A stretch of DNA of 64,000 nt. Source: Verrucomicrobiales bacterium. Its GTDB lineage: Bacteria; Verrucomicrobiota; Verrucomicrobiia; Limisphaerales; CAIMTB01. A program made the translations under genes and the position numbers. The DNA is taken from contig JAEUHG010000134.1 in the NCBI GenBank assembly GCA_016795425.1, positions 1-64,000 of the forward strand, written 5' to 3'. Below the pieces are notes generated by a model that saw only the letters and a list, made by a program, of their open reading frames with translations, made no database searches and was not told where the DNA came from. Each line of letters begins with the position of its first letter. Positions within the stretch are counted from its first letter, which is position 1. Positions 9,702 to 17,642 of this stretch are shown piece after piece.

Positions 9702-10607
9702 TCAATAAGTCCCTCGAACCCCGATCTGAATATACGGCGCACCGTCACTCTCGAGTTCGATGTCGCGCTCGTCATAGACGAACTCCCGCTGCCCCGTCCA
9801 GCCGCCGTCGATCGAAATCGACACCGAGTCGGTCGCCTGCCAACGCACTCCCAGCCCCACGCGCCACTCGTTGTAGCTGAGATCTTCCCCGTTCAATTCA
9901 GGACGCCCGAACGCGTCTCCATAATCCTCCGCCACCCGATAGGCGCTGCGCACAATCTCGGCCCCGGCAAACACCGTCCACGCCTCGTCAACCGCGTACT
10001 CGATGCGCGGTGCCGGATACACCGCCAGTAACGTCCAATCGTCCGCAAACTGCCACCGCGCACCCAGGGCGGGAATCACCGGCACGTCGTTCCGAAAATT
10101 CACCGCCAAGCCGCCGATGAGCTGCAGCCGCGGACGAAGTTGCCACGTCGCCAGCACCAATCCCGTGGCATTGAAATCCCCGCTATCGATGTCCTTCATG
10201 TCGCTGTACAACCCCGGACTCGCCATGAATTGCAGCCGCCAGTCGTCCGAAATCCGCCACAACGCACCCAAACGGATCGAAGTCTCGTAGAGTCCGTCCG
10301 GCACCGGGGCTCCCGACGGCACGTCGAACCAGATTCCCTTCAGTTCGACGCCCGCAATCCAGGAGACGCTCTCCGACCCTCGAATCATGGCCTGGTAGGA
10401 GACCTGAGCCGCTGAAGTGTCGATGTCACCGAATTCCGTTGAACCGAGCTCCAGGGATGACGGAGCCACATAGCTGAACTCAGCGTACGATTGCCCTTTC
10501 CCTCCCTTGTCAGAAACCACCCCGGCCCGCGGCGCCGCTTGCCCATGGGCGTTGAGGCCCAACCCACCCATTACCATAAAGATCCCAACCCTCTGATTCC
10601 ATTTCAT
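9702..10607 (-). CDS. Outer-membrane beta-barrel protein, DUF6268-like
   Basis: This 301-residue protein has a short N-terminal signal (IFMVMGGLGLNAHGQA) and then alternating hydrophobic/polar strands rich in aromatic residues and Trp-Arg pairs, ending in an aromatic C-terminal residue (IQIGVRGTY), as outer-membrane barrels do. Strand-like segments such as SIRLGALWRISDDWRLQF and EWRVGLGVRWQ repeat a W-R-x pattern typical of DUF6268-type proteins. It is the first gene of the minus-strand cluster and its stop lies 41 bases before the dehydratase ATG. A porin or surface sensor role is possible; nothing in the sequence identifies a substrate. Confidence 0.62.
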   Translation of the reverse strand: MKWNQRVGIFMVMGGLGLNAHGQAAPRAGVVSDKGGKGQSYAEFSYVAPSSLELGSTEFGDIDTSAAQVSYQAMIRGSESVSWIAGVELKGIWFDVPSGAPVPDGLYETSIRLGALWRISDDWRLQFMASPGLYSDMKDIDSGDFNATGLVLATWQLRPRLQLIGGLAVNFRNDVPVIPALGARWQFADDWTLLAVYPAPRIEYAVDEAWTVFAGAEIVRSAYRVAEDYGDAFGRPELNGEDLSYNEWRVGLGVRWQATDSVSISIDGGWTGQREFVYDERDIELESDGAPYIQIGVRGTY

Positions 10608-11021
10608 GCGGCCGAATGGCTAGCGCGAATCGAGAGCCGCGCAAGGGTCTTGGGAGGAATTTCCGGCTACCCATGAACCTGCCAACCCAGCCCCCCTCCT
10701 CGCAGCGCGACAAGGGCCACCTGACTGGATCCATTTCGAACTCAGTTAAACCCTGTCGCGCTGCGACGGGGTGATCCCGCCGGAGCCTCCGTTGGATTAG
10801 GCCCGGCGTTCGGAGCAGGAGCGAGAGGCTTCGCGCATCCGGCCCTACTGACGCGTCAACACGCTGACCTTACCAGATTTCTTCGCCCCCAACCAACTTT
10901 CCATTGATCCAGCCCAGCCAGCCGCTTGAATGCAGTCCCATGATCCGGTTGGCCAAGCTGTCATTCGATCCTGTGGCCAGGGGCCCGCGAACTCGATAGT
11001 CTTGGATCTCCTTTCATCGCC
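10608..11021. other. Divergent intergenic region with a repeat copy
   Basis: These 414 bases separate the divergent outer-membrane protein and DUF3592 genes, so promoters for both should lie here. The clearest structure is an inverted repeat with 13-base arms (10700-10712 and 10754-10766), annotated separately. The rest, including 10780-10900, shows no coding potential I trust. Confidence 0.5.
10700..10781. repeat. Palindromic repeat, copy 1
   Basis: Perfect 13-base inverted arms TCGCAGCGCGACA (10700-10712) and TGTCGCGCTGCGA (10754-10766) enclose 41 bases. The part from 10728 to 10781 is closely matched at 12136-12190, on the other side of the DUF3592 gene. A degenerate left arm with the shared AGGGCCACCT tail recurs near 57582-57604. 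It therefore looks like a dispersed, probably non-autonomous repeat rather than a gene-specific site. Confidence 0.7.
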
Positions 11022-12131
11022 ATGTCGAGGCGCACGTCCAACACCATCGCCGGCCTATTCAGCCTTCTGATCGTGGGCGGCATGGCCCTGGGCATGACCG
11101 CCTTGTTCGGACTCGGACTCAAGAACATCTGGCGCGGCATCGCCAGTTCGGGTTGGCCGACCACCGAAGCCGTGGTGGCCAAGGTCGAGATGACCTCGAA
11201 CACCACCCGCGACACGCGCAGTCAACGCTCGACCACCACCTACAACGCCGACCTCGAGTTCCGCTACCAGGCGGGTCGCCGCACGTTCACCACGGACCAA
11301 GTGCGGTGGGGTCAGACCCTCGGCAGCGGTGACCCGGCGGAAGCCGTCGTTCAGGCTCTCAACTACCCCGAAGGACGCCGCGTCATGGTCCGTTACAACC
11401 CCGCCAAACCCGAGGAAGCCGTCGTCCGACCCGGCCTCACCGGCAGTGCCTTCCTGCTGCCCGGAGCCGCGATCGCCTTCCTGATGTTCCTCCTGCCGGC
11501 CTGCATCATGATCTGGCGCATGTTCCTGGGGCCCGGTGTGAATTCCCCTTCCCTCGGGTTTCCCGACATGACCCGCGTCATGCGCGTCTTTCTCGGAGTT
11601 CCCATCCTCATGGGCGCCGCCATGGCCATAGTCGGAACACAGAACCTCCGGCGCGCCGCGGCCAGCCGAACCTGGCCGTCCACTTCAGGCGCCTGGCTGC
11701 GCGATCTCCCCACCAACCAGGTGGCCGGCATCGACGCGGTCCGCGACCACCGCGGATTCGACTACGTCTATCAATACACCAGGCCCAGCGGACCCCGTTA
11801 CGAATGCACACGCTGGTTCGGACAGGGGACGGCCTCTGGGAACAATTCCGACGCCGAGATCGAGACCGAGTTTCCCCGCGGCAAGCCGCTCACCGTCTAT
11901 TACCATCCCGAGGAACCGGACACCGCCGTGTTGAGTCCGGGAATTCGGCGATTTGCCTGGATCCTGCCCGGCGCCGGCCTGGGATTCATGCTCTTCGGCG
12001 TGGCGGGCATTTGGACCATCGGCCACCGAGGCGACCGCCAAAACGTCCGGCGCGCGGCTGTCGCGCGGGAGCCCAGGGATCCGCGGGCAACTCGCCATGA
12101 CCCAAAGAATCGCCGCGGACGCTCGCCATGA
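11022..12131 (+). CDS. Membrane protein with two DUF3592 domains
   Basis: The 369-residue protein has membrane segments at about 10-32, 143-168, 190-210 and 312-335. Two soluble loops between them each carry a DUF3592 pattern. The first (about 40-135) runs from WPTTEAVVAKVE to VMVRYNPAKPEEAVV; the second (about 215-305) runs from WPSTSGAWLRDL to LTVYYHPEEPDTAVL. The paired W-P-x-x-x-G/A and Y-x-P-x-x-P-x-x-A-V signatures show an internal duplication. The function of DUF3592 is unknown; proteins of this shape are membrane proteins in many bacteria. The gene stands alone, bracketed by two copies of a palindromic repeat. The start is an ATG in CGCCATGTCG. Confidence 0.82.
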   Translation: MSRRTSNTIAGLFSLLIVGGMALGMTALFGLGLKNIWRGIASSGWPTTEAVVAKVEMTSNTTRDTRSQRSTTTYNADLEFRYQAGRRTFTTDQVRWGQTLGSGDPAEAVVQALNYPEGRRVMVRYNPAKPEEAVVRPGLTGSAFLLPGAAIAFLMFLLPACIMIWRMFLGPGVNSPSLGFPDMTRVMRVFLGVPILMGAAMAIVGTQNLRRAAASRTWPSTSGAWLRDLPTNQVAGIDAVRDHRGFDYVYQYTRPSGPRYECTRWFGQGTASGNNSDAEIETEFPRGKPLTVYYHPEEPDTAVLSPGIRRFAWILPGAGLGFMLFGVAGIWTIGHRGDRQNVRRAAVAREPRDPRATRHDPKNRRGRSP

Positions 12132-12135
12132 ACCC

Positions 12136-12190
12136 GATCCATCTCCGACTCAGGTAGAGCCAATCGCGCTGCGACAGGGGTAAGCCCGCC
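12136..12190. repeat. Dispersed repeat, copy 2 (half element)
   Basis: From GATCCAT to CCCGCC this 55-base stretch aligns with 10728-10781. They share GATCCAT, then ACTCAG, then TCGCGCTGCGAC, then GGGGT and CCCGCC, with scattered substitutions. Only the right half of the palindrome is kept. It starts five bases after the DUF3592 stop codon. Confidence 0.65.
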
Positions 12191-12307
12191 CTTGATCCTC
12201 GTTCCTGTGCAGTTCTGAAGAGAGCTGTCGGCCTTCGATGTCCCCAAAGCCTTCGGGATAATACATTCCAATTGCCGAGCTTGGCTTCGTGGTGCTCTCC
12301 ACGAGTT

Positions 12308-12392
12308 TGGTGCGCACGAGAGGACTCGAACCTCCACTCCTTTCGGAACCAGATCCTAAGTCTGGCGCGTCTGCCAATTCCGCCACGCGCGC
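12308..12392 (-). tRNA. tRNA-Leu (anticodon UAG)
   Basis: Read on the minus strand, the sequence folds as an 85-base class II tRNA. The acceptor arm GCGCGCG pairs with CGTGCGC (one G-U pair), with discriminator A73 and an encoded CCA at 12308-12310. The anticodon stem CCAGA/TCTGG encloses the loop CTTAGGA, giving anticodon TAG (reads CUA and, by wobble, CUG). The extra arm GTTCCGAAAGGAGT (partly paired) and the T loop GTTCGAGTC are as expected for leucine. It lies between the DUF3592 and PEP-CTERM genes, opposite to both. Confidence 0.96.
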
Positions 12393-12793
12393 ACGTTGAT
12401 TATCAGCCGTTTGGACCGCCACAGACCCCTGCCCATTCTTTTGCGACACCGCCTCGGACACTCGGTCTGATTGAACCCAGGCGCCATTCCATCCAAACGT
12501 CCACGGCCTTGGTACCCAAAGGACCCCGGTTCGTCAAAGTCTTGGATGAGTGATGCCTTGCCAAGTCGAGGCTCGGACTTTGACGCCGCCAAACCAGGAC
12601 GGTTGGAGACTTCACACTCGATGCGACACGCGGCTCCTCGCGGTCGATCCAATCACGAGCAAGACGCACGTCTGGGGGTCTGTCGATTCATCGTCACCCG
12701 TGATTCCAGCGCTGGCGACGACTTCGCTCAACGGCTCTCGCCCTCGCCCCGAAGGCCTTGTCGAATCGCCAAGAAAGGCGTCGCATCGGGACC
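12393..12793. other. Intergenic region with a hairpin
   Basis: There is no credible gene in these 401 bases. The region must hold the promoter of the minus-strand tRNA-Leu near 12400-12450 and that of the plus-strand gene at 12794. The only clear structure is a stem with nested arms at 12533-12545 and 12561-12584: GTCAAAGTC pairs with GACTTTGAC, and CTTGG pairs with CCAAG. It has no T-run, so a simple terminator is not supported. Confidence 0.45.
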
Positions 12794-13879
12794 ATGATCC
12801 CGTCTCTCCTGCATTCCTGCCTCGCGATGGCTCTCGTTTCGGTCGTCTGGGGATCGGCCAACGCCAATGGTCAGGTTTATGTCACACGCCGTACCACCGC
12901 AGATCTGCCATTCGCGCCGGATGTATTTCGATACGACCTCGGCGGACAGCTCGTCGCCACCGGCCCGAACTGCTGCTCCTCGACGTGGTACGAAGGGGTG
13001 ACGGTCGCCGATCAACGCGTCTTCGTCGCCGACTGGACCATGGGCATAGGCCGGATCTTTCAATTCGACCTCGAACTCCAGACTGTCGCAGAGCTGGTCG
13101 GCTTCGATCGCCAGCTGGGATACACGCTGCCCACGGGTTTGGCGACAGGACCGGACGGATCTCTGTTCGCGGCGGGCATGGCTTATCCTTCACCATCTCC
13201 CAGAGGACAGATCTTCCGATTCGATGCGGACACGGGTCAATCCATCGGATCGGAGCCCTTCGTTGCCTTGGGCGCCGGCGGATTGAGGGTGCCGTTTGAT
13301 CTGGAGTTCGGTCCCGACGGAAATCTCTATGTCTCGGATCGTGGATTCGATTCGAGCCTCTTCACCGAGGACCCAGGACCCGGTCGAGTGCTGCGATTCG
13401 ACGGACAAACGGGCGCCTTCATCGACGAGTTCATTCGGTTTGTGGATCGAAGTCCGACCGGCCTCGCCTTCTTACCGACCGGAGTGCTTTTGGTCGCCAG
13501 CGGCAACCAGGTGCTGAGATTCGATCCCGACGGCAGTTTCCTCGGAAATTTAGTCGATGATCCCAGCCCGGTGGCACTCGACCTGCGCGACATCGAGCTC
13601 GGCCCGGGCGGCGACCTGCTGGCGGCAAGCCCAGGCTTTCACACCGTCCTGCGGTACCGGGCGACCGACGGCTCGCGGGTCGGGGAGTTCACCCGCGGGG
13701 GGCGGGCAGAATTTGGCTTCAGTTCACCCCAGTACCTGTGGGCGCAATCGACTTCAATTCCCGAACCCGCTGACGGCGGTCGAATTGTCGGAACCACGCT
13801 TGCGCTCTTGGTTATCGGCACCTGTTCTGTGGTCGGTCGTCGCAGCCGAGGACGGACGGTTGCTACCGTCCTGTCATAG
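12794..13879 (+). CDS. Secreted beta-propeller (NHL/SMP-30-like) protein with PEP-CTERM tail
   Basis: The 361-residue product has a signal peptide (SCLAMALVSVVWGSANANG) followed by repeated propeller blades such as GLATGPDGSLFAAG, DLEFGPDGNLYVSDRG and ILRFD-like closures. The C-terminus has a PEP-CTERM-like sorting signal: IPEPADGG, a hydrophobic span (VGTTLALLVIGTCSVV) and then GRRSRGR. Proteins of this type are sorted by an exosortase and linked to extracellular matrix. I chose the ATG at 12794; the frame can extend to a TTG at 12758, but that would put 12 charged residues before the signal. No exosortase gene lies in the window. No binding partner can be predicted. Confidence 0.8.
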   Translation: MIPSLLHSCLAMALVSVVWGSANANGQVYVTRRTTADLPFAPDVFRYDLGGQLVATGPNCCSSTWYEGVTVADQRVFVADWTMGIGRIFQFDLELQTVAELVGFDRQLGYTLPTGLATGPDGSLFAAGMAYPSPSPRGQIFRFDADTGQSIGSEPFVALGAGGLRVPFDLEFGPDGNLYVSDRGFDSSLFTEDPGPGRVLRFDGQTGAFIDEFIRFVDRSPTGLAFLPTGVLLVASGNQVLRFDPDGSFLGNLVDDPSPVALDLRDIELGPGGDLLAASPGFHTVLRYRATDGSRVGEFTRGGRAEFGFSSPQYLWAQSTSIPEPADGGRIVGTTLALLVIGTCSVVGRRSRGRTVATVLS

Positions 13880-14275
13880 TCTTGGCTCCATCCAAAGCGC
13901 GATCGAGAACAGCGGGGCGCAGGCCAGCGGTGAAGCGAATTTTGAGCCCGACCGCGGTCGCGCGCCGCAGAGGAGGGCGTCACGTCCGCGACTTGGGCGA
14001 CTTCACTGTCACCGACCAGCCCCCCTTGGACCGTGACACTCGCCCCGGAGTCGTGGGGCGATAAATCGACGCGCGCGAGTTCTACGAACTGGGCCATCGA
14101 CCCAACGAGATCTTCGACTGATCCAACGGCGAGGGATCCGGACGCAGCCTCATGGATGGAGTTGCGGAGGTCGACCCGGTGGTACGGCGCGACTGGTCAA
14201 TCTGAAATGGAACACGGGACAGAGCCTTCGGCTTCTACCAAGGCAAGGCCAGGCTGGCAGCCCTGATTTCCATGC
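13880..14275. other. Convergent intergenic region, nothing recognised
   Basis: These 396 bases lie between the stops of two convergent genes. Short frames exist on both strands but none has a recognisable motif or start context. No strong hairpin with a T-run was seen. It may be decayed sequence. Confidence 0.4.
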
Positions 14276-15586
14276 TTACGGCTTTGAAGGTCCGGCCGGG
14301 AGGACCAACACCTTGTCGATTCGGTGACCATCCATATCCAGGACCTCGAACACGTACCCTTGTGATGTCAGCGTCTGTCCCTCTTTTGGCACGCTGCCGA
14401 GGTGCTTCAGCAGAAAGCCAGCGAGGGTTTGGTAGTCCGACGATCCCCTTTCCCCAAGTTTCAACCCAGGGATGGCGCGTTCCACGGATTCGATATCAAT
14501 GGAGGCATCGATGAGCCAGGTGCCGTCGTCGCGTTTTCTGGCTTCAGGCTTCGCCCGTTCATCCGAAGTCGCGAATTCCCCCACCAGGGCCTCGACCACG
14601 TCATTCAAGGTGACCAGACCGACGATGCCTCCAAACTCGTCCGTGACCAGCGCGATGTGCTTCCCGGACTGCTTGAACGTCTCCACAAGTTGGAGCACGA
14701 GTTGCGTCTCCGGCACCACCAGTGGGCTGACCGCGAGGTCCTTGAGTTTGATAGGCAATCCCGCCGCCACGTGCGCGTAGATCGCCTTCACCGACACCGT
14801 TCCAATGACCCGATCCCGATGCTCGAAGTAAACCGGGAAATGGGAGTGCCGGCTGACCACGATCTTGTGCCAGATCATTTCATGCGGATCCTCCTGGTTG
14901 AGCCAGATAATCTTCGGCCGCGGGGTCATGATCTCGCGGACAGGCAGCCGATCGAGTTCGAGCGCGCCATGGACGATCTGGCTTTCGATTCGATTGAAGG
15001 CCCCTGCGCGCACTCCCTCCTGCATCATCACGCGTACTTCCTCCTCGGATACGGCGACTTCCTTTTCCGGCTTGAATCCCAGGAGTCGGAGCAGCGTTTC
15101 GGTGGACACACTCAAGAACCCGACCAGTGGGGCCGCCAACTTCGAAAGCCAGGCCATGGGCCGCGCCACGTACATCGCGATCGATTCCGGCGCACTCAGG
15201 CCAAAACGTTTCGGCACCAATTCACCCAGCACCAGGGAGAAGTAGGCGATCACAGCCACGACGATTCCAAAGGCCAGTTTGTCGGCGTAGGGTGCCAACG
15301 GATCGGCCTTGGCGATCCATGGCGCCAGTTTGGCAGAAAAGGTCGAACCGCCGTATGCACCGGAAATGATTCCCACCAGTGAGATGCCAATCTGGACCGT
15401 CGATAAAAACCGGTTGGGCGACTCGGCCAGTTCCAAAGCGACCCGCGCCTTACCATGGCCCTGCTCGGCCAATCGGCGAAGGCGCGCCTTGCGCGCCGAT
15501 ACCACCGCGATCTCGGCCATGGCAAAAACGCCGTTGGCCAGAAATAGCGCGAAAATGATGAAAATCTCCCAAAAGATCTGGTTCAT
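14276..15586 (-). CDS. CNNM/CorC (hemolysin C-like) transporter family protein
   Basis: This 436-residue membrane protein has the standard layout: a CNNM/DUF21 transmembrane domain (about 1-190), two CBS domains (about 205-335, with REIMTPRPKI and FGGIVGLVTLNDVVEALVGE) and a C-terminal CorC/HlyC domain (about 350-430). Landmarks include FALFLANGVFAMAEIAVVSARK and GELVPKRFGLS. Members are linked to Mg2+ (or Co2+, Na+-coupled) efflux and not to hemolysis, despite the older name. It is a single-gene unit on the minus strand; a good candidate promoter lies 40-70 bases upstream. Length is as expected. CBS domains suggest control by adenine nucleotides. Confidence 0.95.
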   Translation of the reverse strand: MNQIFWEIFIIFALFLANGVFAMAEIAVVSARKARLRRLAEQGHGKARVALELAESPNRFLSTVQIGISLVGIISGAYGGSTFSAKLAPWIAKADPLAPYADKLAFGIVVAVIAYFSLVLGELVPKRFGLSAPESIAMYVARPMAWLSKLAAPLVGFLSVSTETLLRLLGFKPEKEVAVSEEEVRVMMQEGVRAGAFNRIESQIVHGALELDRLPVREIMTPRPKIIWLNQEDPHEMIWHKIVVSRHSHFPVYFEHRDRVIGTVSVKAIYAHVAAGLPIKLKDLAVSPLVVPETQLVLQLVETFKQSGKHIALVTDEFGGIVGLVTLNDVVEALVGEFATSDERAKPEARKRDDGTWLIDASIDIESVERAIPGLKLGERGSSDYQTLAGFLLKHLGSVPKEGQTLTSQGYVFEVLDMDGHRIDKVLVLPAGPSKP

Positions 15587-15627
15587 TAGGGGTGGCCCGC
15601 TCGTCGGTCGGAGCCGGAGCCGCCGGC

Positions 15628-15656
15628 ATTATGGGTCGATATCTTCTCAATGCCAA
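15628..15656 (-). promoter_or_regulatory. Candidate sigma70-type promoter for the CNNM gene
   Basis: On the minus strand TTGGCA (15656-15651) is followed after exactly 17 bases by CATAAT (15633-15628). These match 5/6 and 5/6 of the -35 and -10 consensus. Transcription would start near 15621, giving a leader of about 35 bases before the ATG at 15586. Confidence 0.5.
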
Positions 15657-15742
15657 TGTGCCGACGCCCGTCGTTGGAAGACGAAGGTAGCTCTCAACCA
15701 CCAAGCAAGCCCCCAACGACGCGTGTCGCCCCTTCCATCCGA

Positions 15743-16135
15743 TCAAGGCTTCTCTCTCAGTCTGCGCAACCCAGCCACCACGAAGCTCCCTCCGAGCAGA
15801 AACGCAACGAGGTGCAAGCCCATATACCCCCCGGAGATGGTGAGCCAAAGGAAACCGCCACCCACCAAAACGATCCCGACCAGCAGAAACAGAATACCTT
15901 CCGTTCGTTTCAGGAGAGGCGCCTCCTTGCGATTCGGTTGAGACCTGAACTGATGGTGAAACCAGATCGACGCCATCGCCGAGACGAGCGAGATCAAACC
16001 AGGAACCACCAAACGCACATAGCGTGTGGCGCCGTTCTGGGGACCCTCGATCGAATAGAACCTCGAGAGCCCATCGAGGAGGAATACCGCTGCCACGATG
16101 CTGACGCCGCCCGCGATGCCGGACAATAGATACAT
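15743..16135 (-). CDS. Small four-helix membrane protein, unknown function
   Basis: The 130-residue product is almost entirely membrane-embedded. Hydrophobic segments lie at about 2-23, 40-62, 80-102 and 106-124, with Arg/Lys-rich loops between the second and third (HHQFRSQPNRKEAPLLKR). No known family motif is evident. It starts with ATG at 16135 and ends 156 bases before the CNNM start, in the same direction. It could be cotranscribed, but the CNNM gene appears to have its own promoter. Divergent from the GntR operon by 182 bases. Confidence 0.65.
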   Translation of the reverse strand: MYLLSGIAGGVSIVAAVFLLDGLSRFYSIEGPQNGATRYVRLVVPGLISLVSAMASIWFHHQFRSQPNRKEAPLLKRTEGILFLLVGIVLVGGGFLWLTISGGYMGLHLVAFLLGGSFVVAGLRRLREKP

Positions 16136-16277
16136 GCGTGGTTTGCCCCCGGGTTACCAGCTCATATCACCGCGCCCAGCGCAATGCCGCAAGTGATCTT
16201 CCCGTCCTTTCCCTCGATCGAGGGGCCCAATCCCGCCACTGAGGATGCCGGCCCGCATGTCACCCGCCCCGTCCCCC

Positions 16278-16306
16278 TTGACAAAGAGTACCACTGTACT
16301 AATACT
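16278..16306 (+). promoter_or_regulatory. Promoter of the GntR-ABC operon with palindromic operator in the spacer
   Basis: A perfect -35 box TTGACA (16278-16283) is followed by a 17-base spacer and a fair -10 box AATACT (16301-16306). The spacer contains AGTAC-CACT-GTACT (16287-16300), a 5-base-arm palindrome exactly where a repressor would block RNA polymerase. The expected start of transcription is near 16313, only about five bases before the ATG at 16318, so the mRNA would be nearly leaderless. Autorepression by the GntR protein encoded next is the obvious inference. Confidence 0.65.
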
Positions 16307-16317
16307 GCACACACTTT

Positions 16318-16707
16318 ATGCAGCTCCGTATCCATCCGTCGTCCGGGGTTCCCATTTATCGCCAGGTCGTCGACCAGATCCGCTACCTGATCACTTCCGG
16401 TCGTCTGGCTCCCGGCGCGGAGCTTCCCGGGATTCGAGCGTTGGCGGAGCAATTGCTCGTAAATCCTAACACGATAGCTCGCGCTTATCTGGAACTGGAA
16501 CGCGCTGAAATGCTCATGAAACGTCATGGAGCCGGCACTTATGTGGCCGAAAGTCCGCGGAAACTGACGCGTAATCAACGCGCCAGCGCCTTAACGGAAT
16601 CTGTCGACGCGTTACTTATGCAAGCGGCGCAGTTGGGAGTGGGCTACGAGGAGGTCGTGGAACTCCTGGAGGAACGACACGCGCGAGTAACCTCCAACAC
16701 CCCGTGA
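16318..16707 (+). CDS. GntR family regulator, YtrA subfamily
   Basis: The 129-residue protein is short, as YtrA-type GntR regulators are. An N-terminal winged helix (about 10-75) contains PIYRQVVDQIRYLI and LPGIRALAEQLLVNPNTIARAYLELE, and a short helical tail for dimerisation follows; there is no effector-binding FadR or UTRA domain. YtrA regulators usually repress an ABC transporter operon downstream and respond to cell-envelope stress or antibiotics. That context is present: the GTG of the ABC ATPase gene lies inside the last codons of this gene. It probably binds the AGTAC/GTACT palindrome in its own promoter. Confidence 0.93.
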   Translation: MQLRIHPSSGVPIYRQVVDQIRYLITSGRLAPGAELPGIRALAEQLLVNPNTIARAYLELERAEMLMKRHGAGTYVAESPRKLTRNQRASALTESVDALLMQAAQLGVGYEEVVELLEERHARVTSNTP

Positions 16708-17642
16708 CCTCCCTGCTGCCTTCACCCTCGTCCGCGGATTCGGTCGTCAGCGTCAATGGTTTGACGCGACGGTTTGGCAGCCGAATCGCCTTGGACGAAG
16801 TGTCCTTGCATGTCCCGCGAGGATCGATCTTTGGACTGGTCGGCGAAAATGGCGCCGGGAAGACGACCCTGCTTCGGCATGTGCTGGGTTTGCTGCGGCC
16901 CGAGGCGGGAATAGTCCGCGTCCTGGGTCTGGATCCCGTCGCCGAACCGGTGGAGGTCTTGAGCCGAACGGGATACCTTTCGGAAACGCGCGATCTTCCA
17001 GATTGGATGCGAGTTGACGAATTGCTCCGGTACACCCGGGCATTCTATCGCACCTGGGACGCGAATTACGCGGAGGAGCTTCGCCGACAATTCGAGCTTC
17101 CGCCCGACCAACGCATTCGATCTTTATCGCAAGGTCAGTTAGCCAAAGCCGGACTGCTGGTTGCGCTGGCATTCCGACCGGAATTGCTGGTGCTCGACGA
17201 GCCGAGTTCGGGACTCGACCCGGTGGTTCGACGTGACATTTTGGAGGCGATCATTCGGACGGTCGCCGAAGAACGACGAACCGTGCTGTTCTCGTCCCAC
17301 TTGCTCGATGAGATCGAGCGCGTCTGTGATTATGTCGCCATGATACGCGCGGGCCGAGTCCTCCTCGCCGGACGCTTGGACGACATCAAAGCAGCGCATC
17401 ACCGGCTTCACCTCCGATTCGGTGCGACCCCACATCGTCCACCCCGTATCGAACGCGCCCTCAGTCTTTGCGGCGGCGGCCGTGAATGGTCTGGAGTCTT
17501 TTACGGTGACAGGCCGTTGCTCACGCGCAGCGTCGAGGCGGTTGGCGCCGAGATCCTCGAGGAGGAACCGGTGTCACTCGACGAGATCTTTGTTGCCCGG
17601 TCTTCGTCTGGTTGGTCGGAGGCGCCTTACCAAGAATCATGA
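16704..17642 (+). CDS. ABC transporter ATP-binding protein
   Basis: The 312-residue ATPase has Walker A GENGAGKTT (about 49-57), a Q-loop-like segment TGYLSETRDLPDWM, the signature SLSQGQ (near 141-146), Walker B LLVLDEPSSGLD (near 160-171) and the switch histidine in LFSSHLLDE. SETRDLPDWMRV and the roughly 80-residue C-terminal extension resemble the CcmA/YtrB exporter type. Translation starts at GTG 16704, overlapping the regulator stop by four bases, and its own stop overlaps the permease ATG, so the products are translationally coupled. It would energise the permease encoded next. The transported compound is unknown. Confidence 0.94.
   Translation: MTSLLPSPSSADSVVSVNGLTRRFGSRIALDEVSLHVPRGSIFGLVGENGAGKTTLLRHVLGLLRPEAGIVRVLGLDPVAEPVEVLSRTGYLSETRDLPDWMRVDELLRYTRAFYRTWDANYAEELRRQFELPPDQRIRSLSQGQLAKAGLLVALAFRPELLVLDEPSSGLDPVVRRDILEAIIRTVAEERRTVLFSSHLLDEIERVCDYVAMIRAGRVLLAGRLDDIKAAHHRLHLRFGATPHRPPRIERALSLCGGGREWSGVFYGDRPLLTRSVEAVGAEILEEEPVSLDEIFVARSSSGWSEAPYQES

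Noticed and set aside
7735..9708. Long plus-strand open frame opposite the DapA-like and IlvD/EDD genes
   Set aside because: Arg/His/Pro-rich translation without domains, fully overlapping two well-supported genes.
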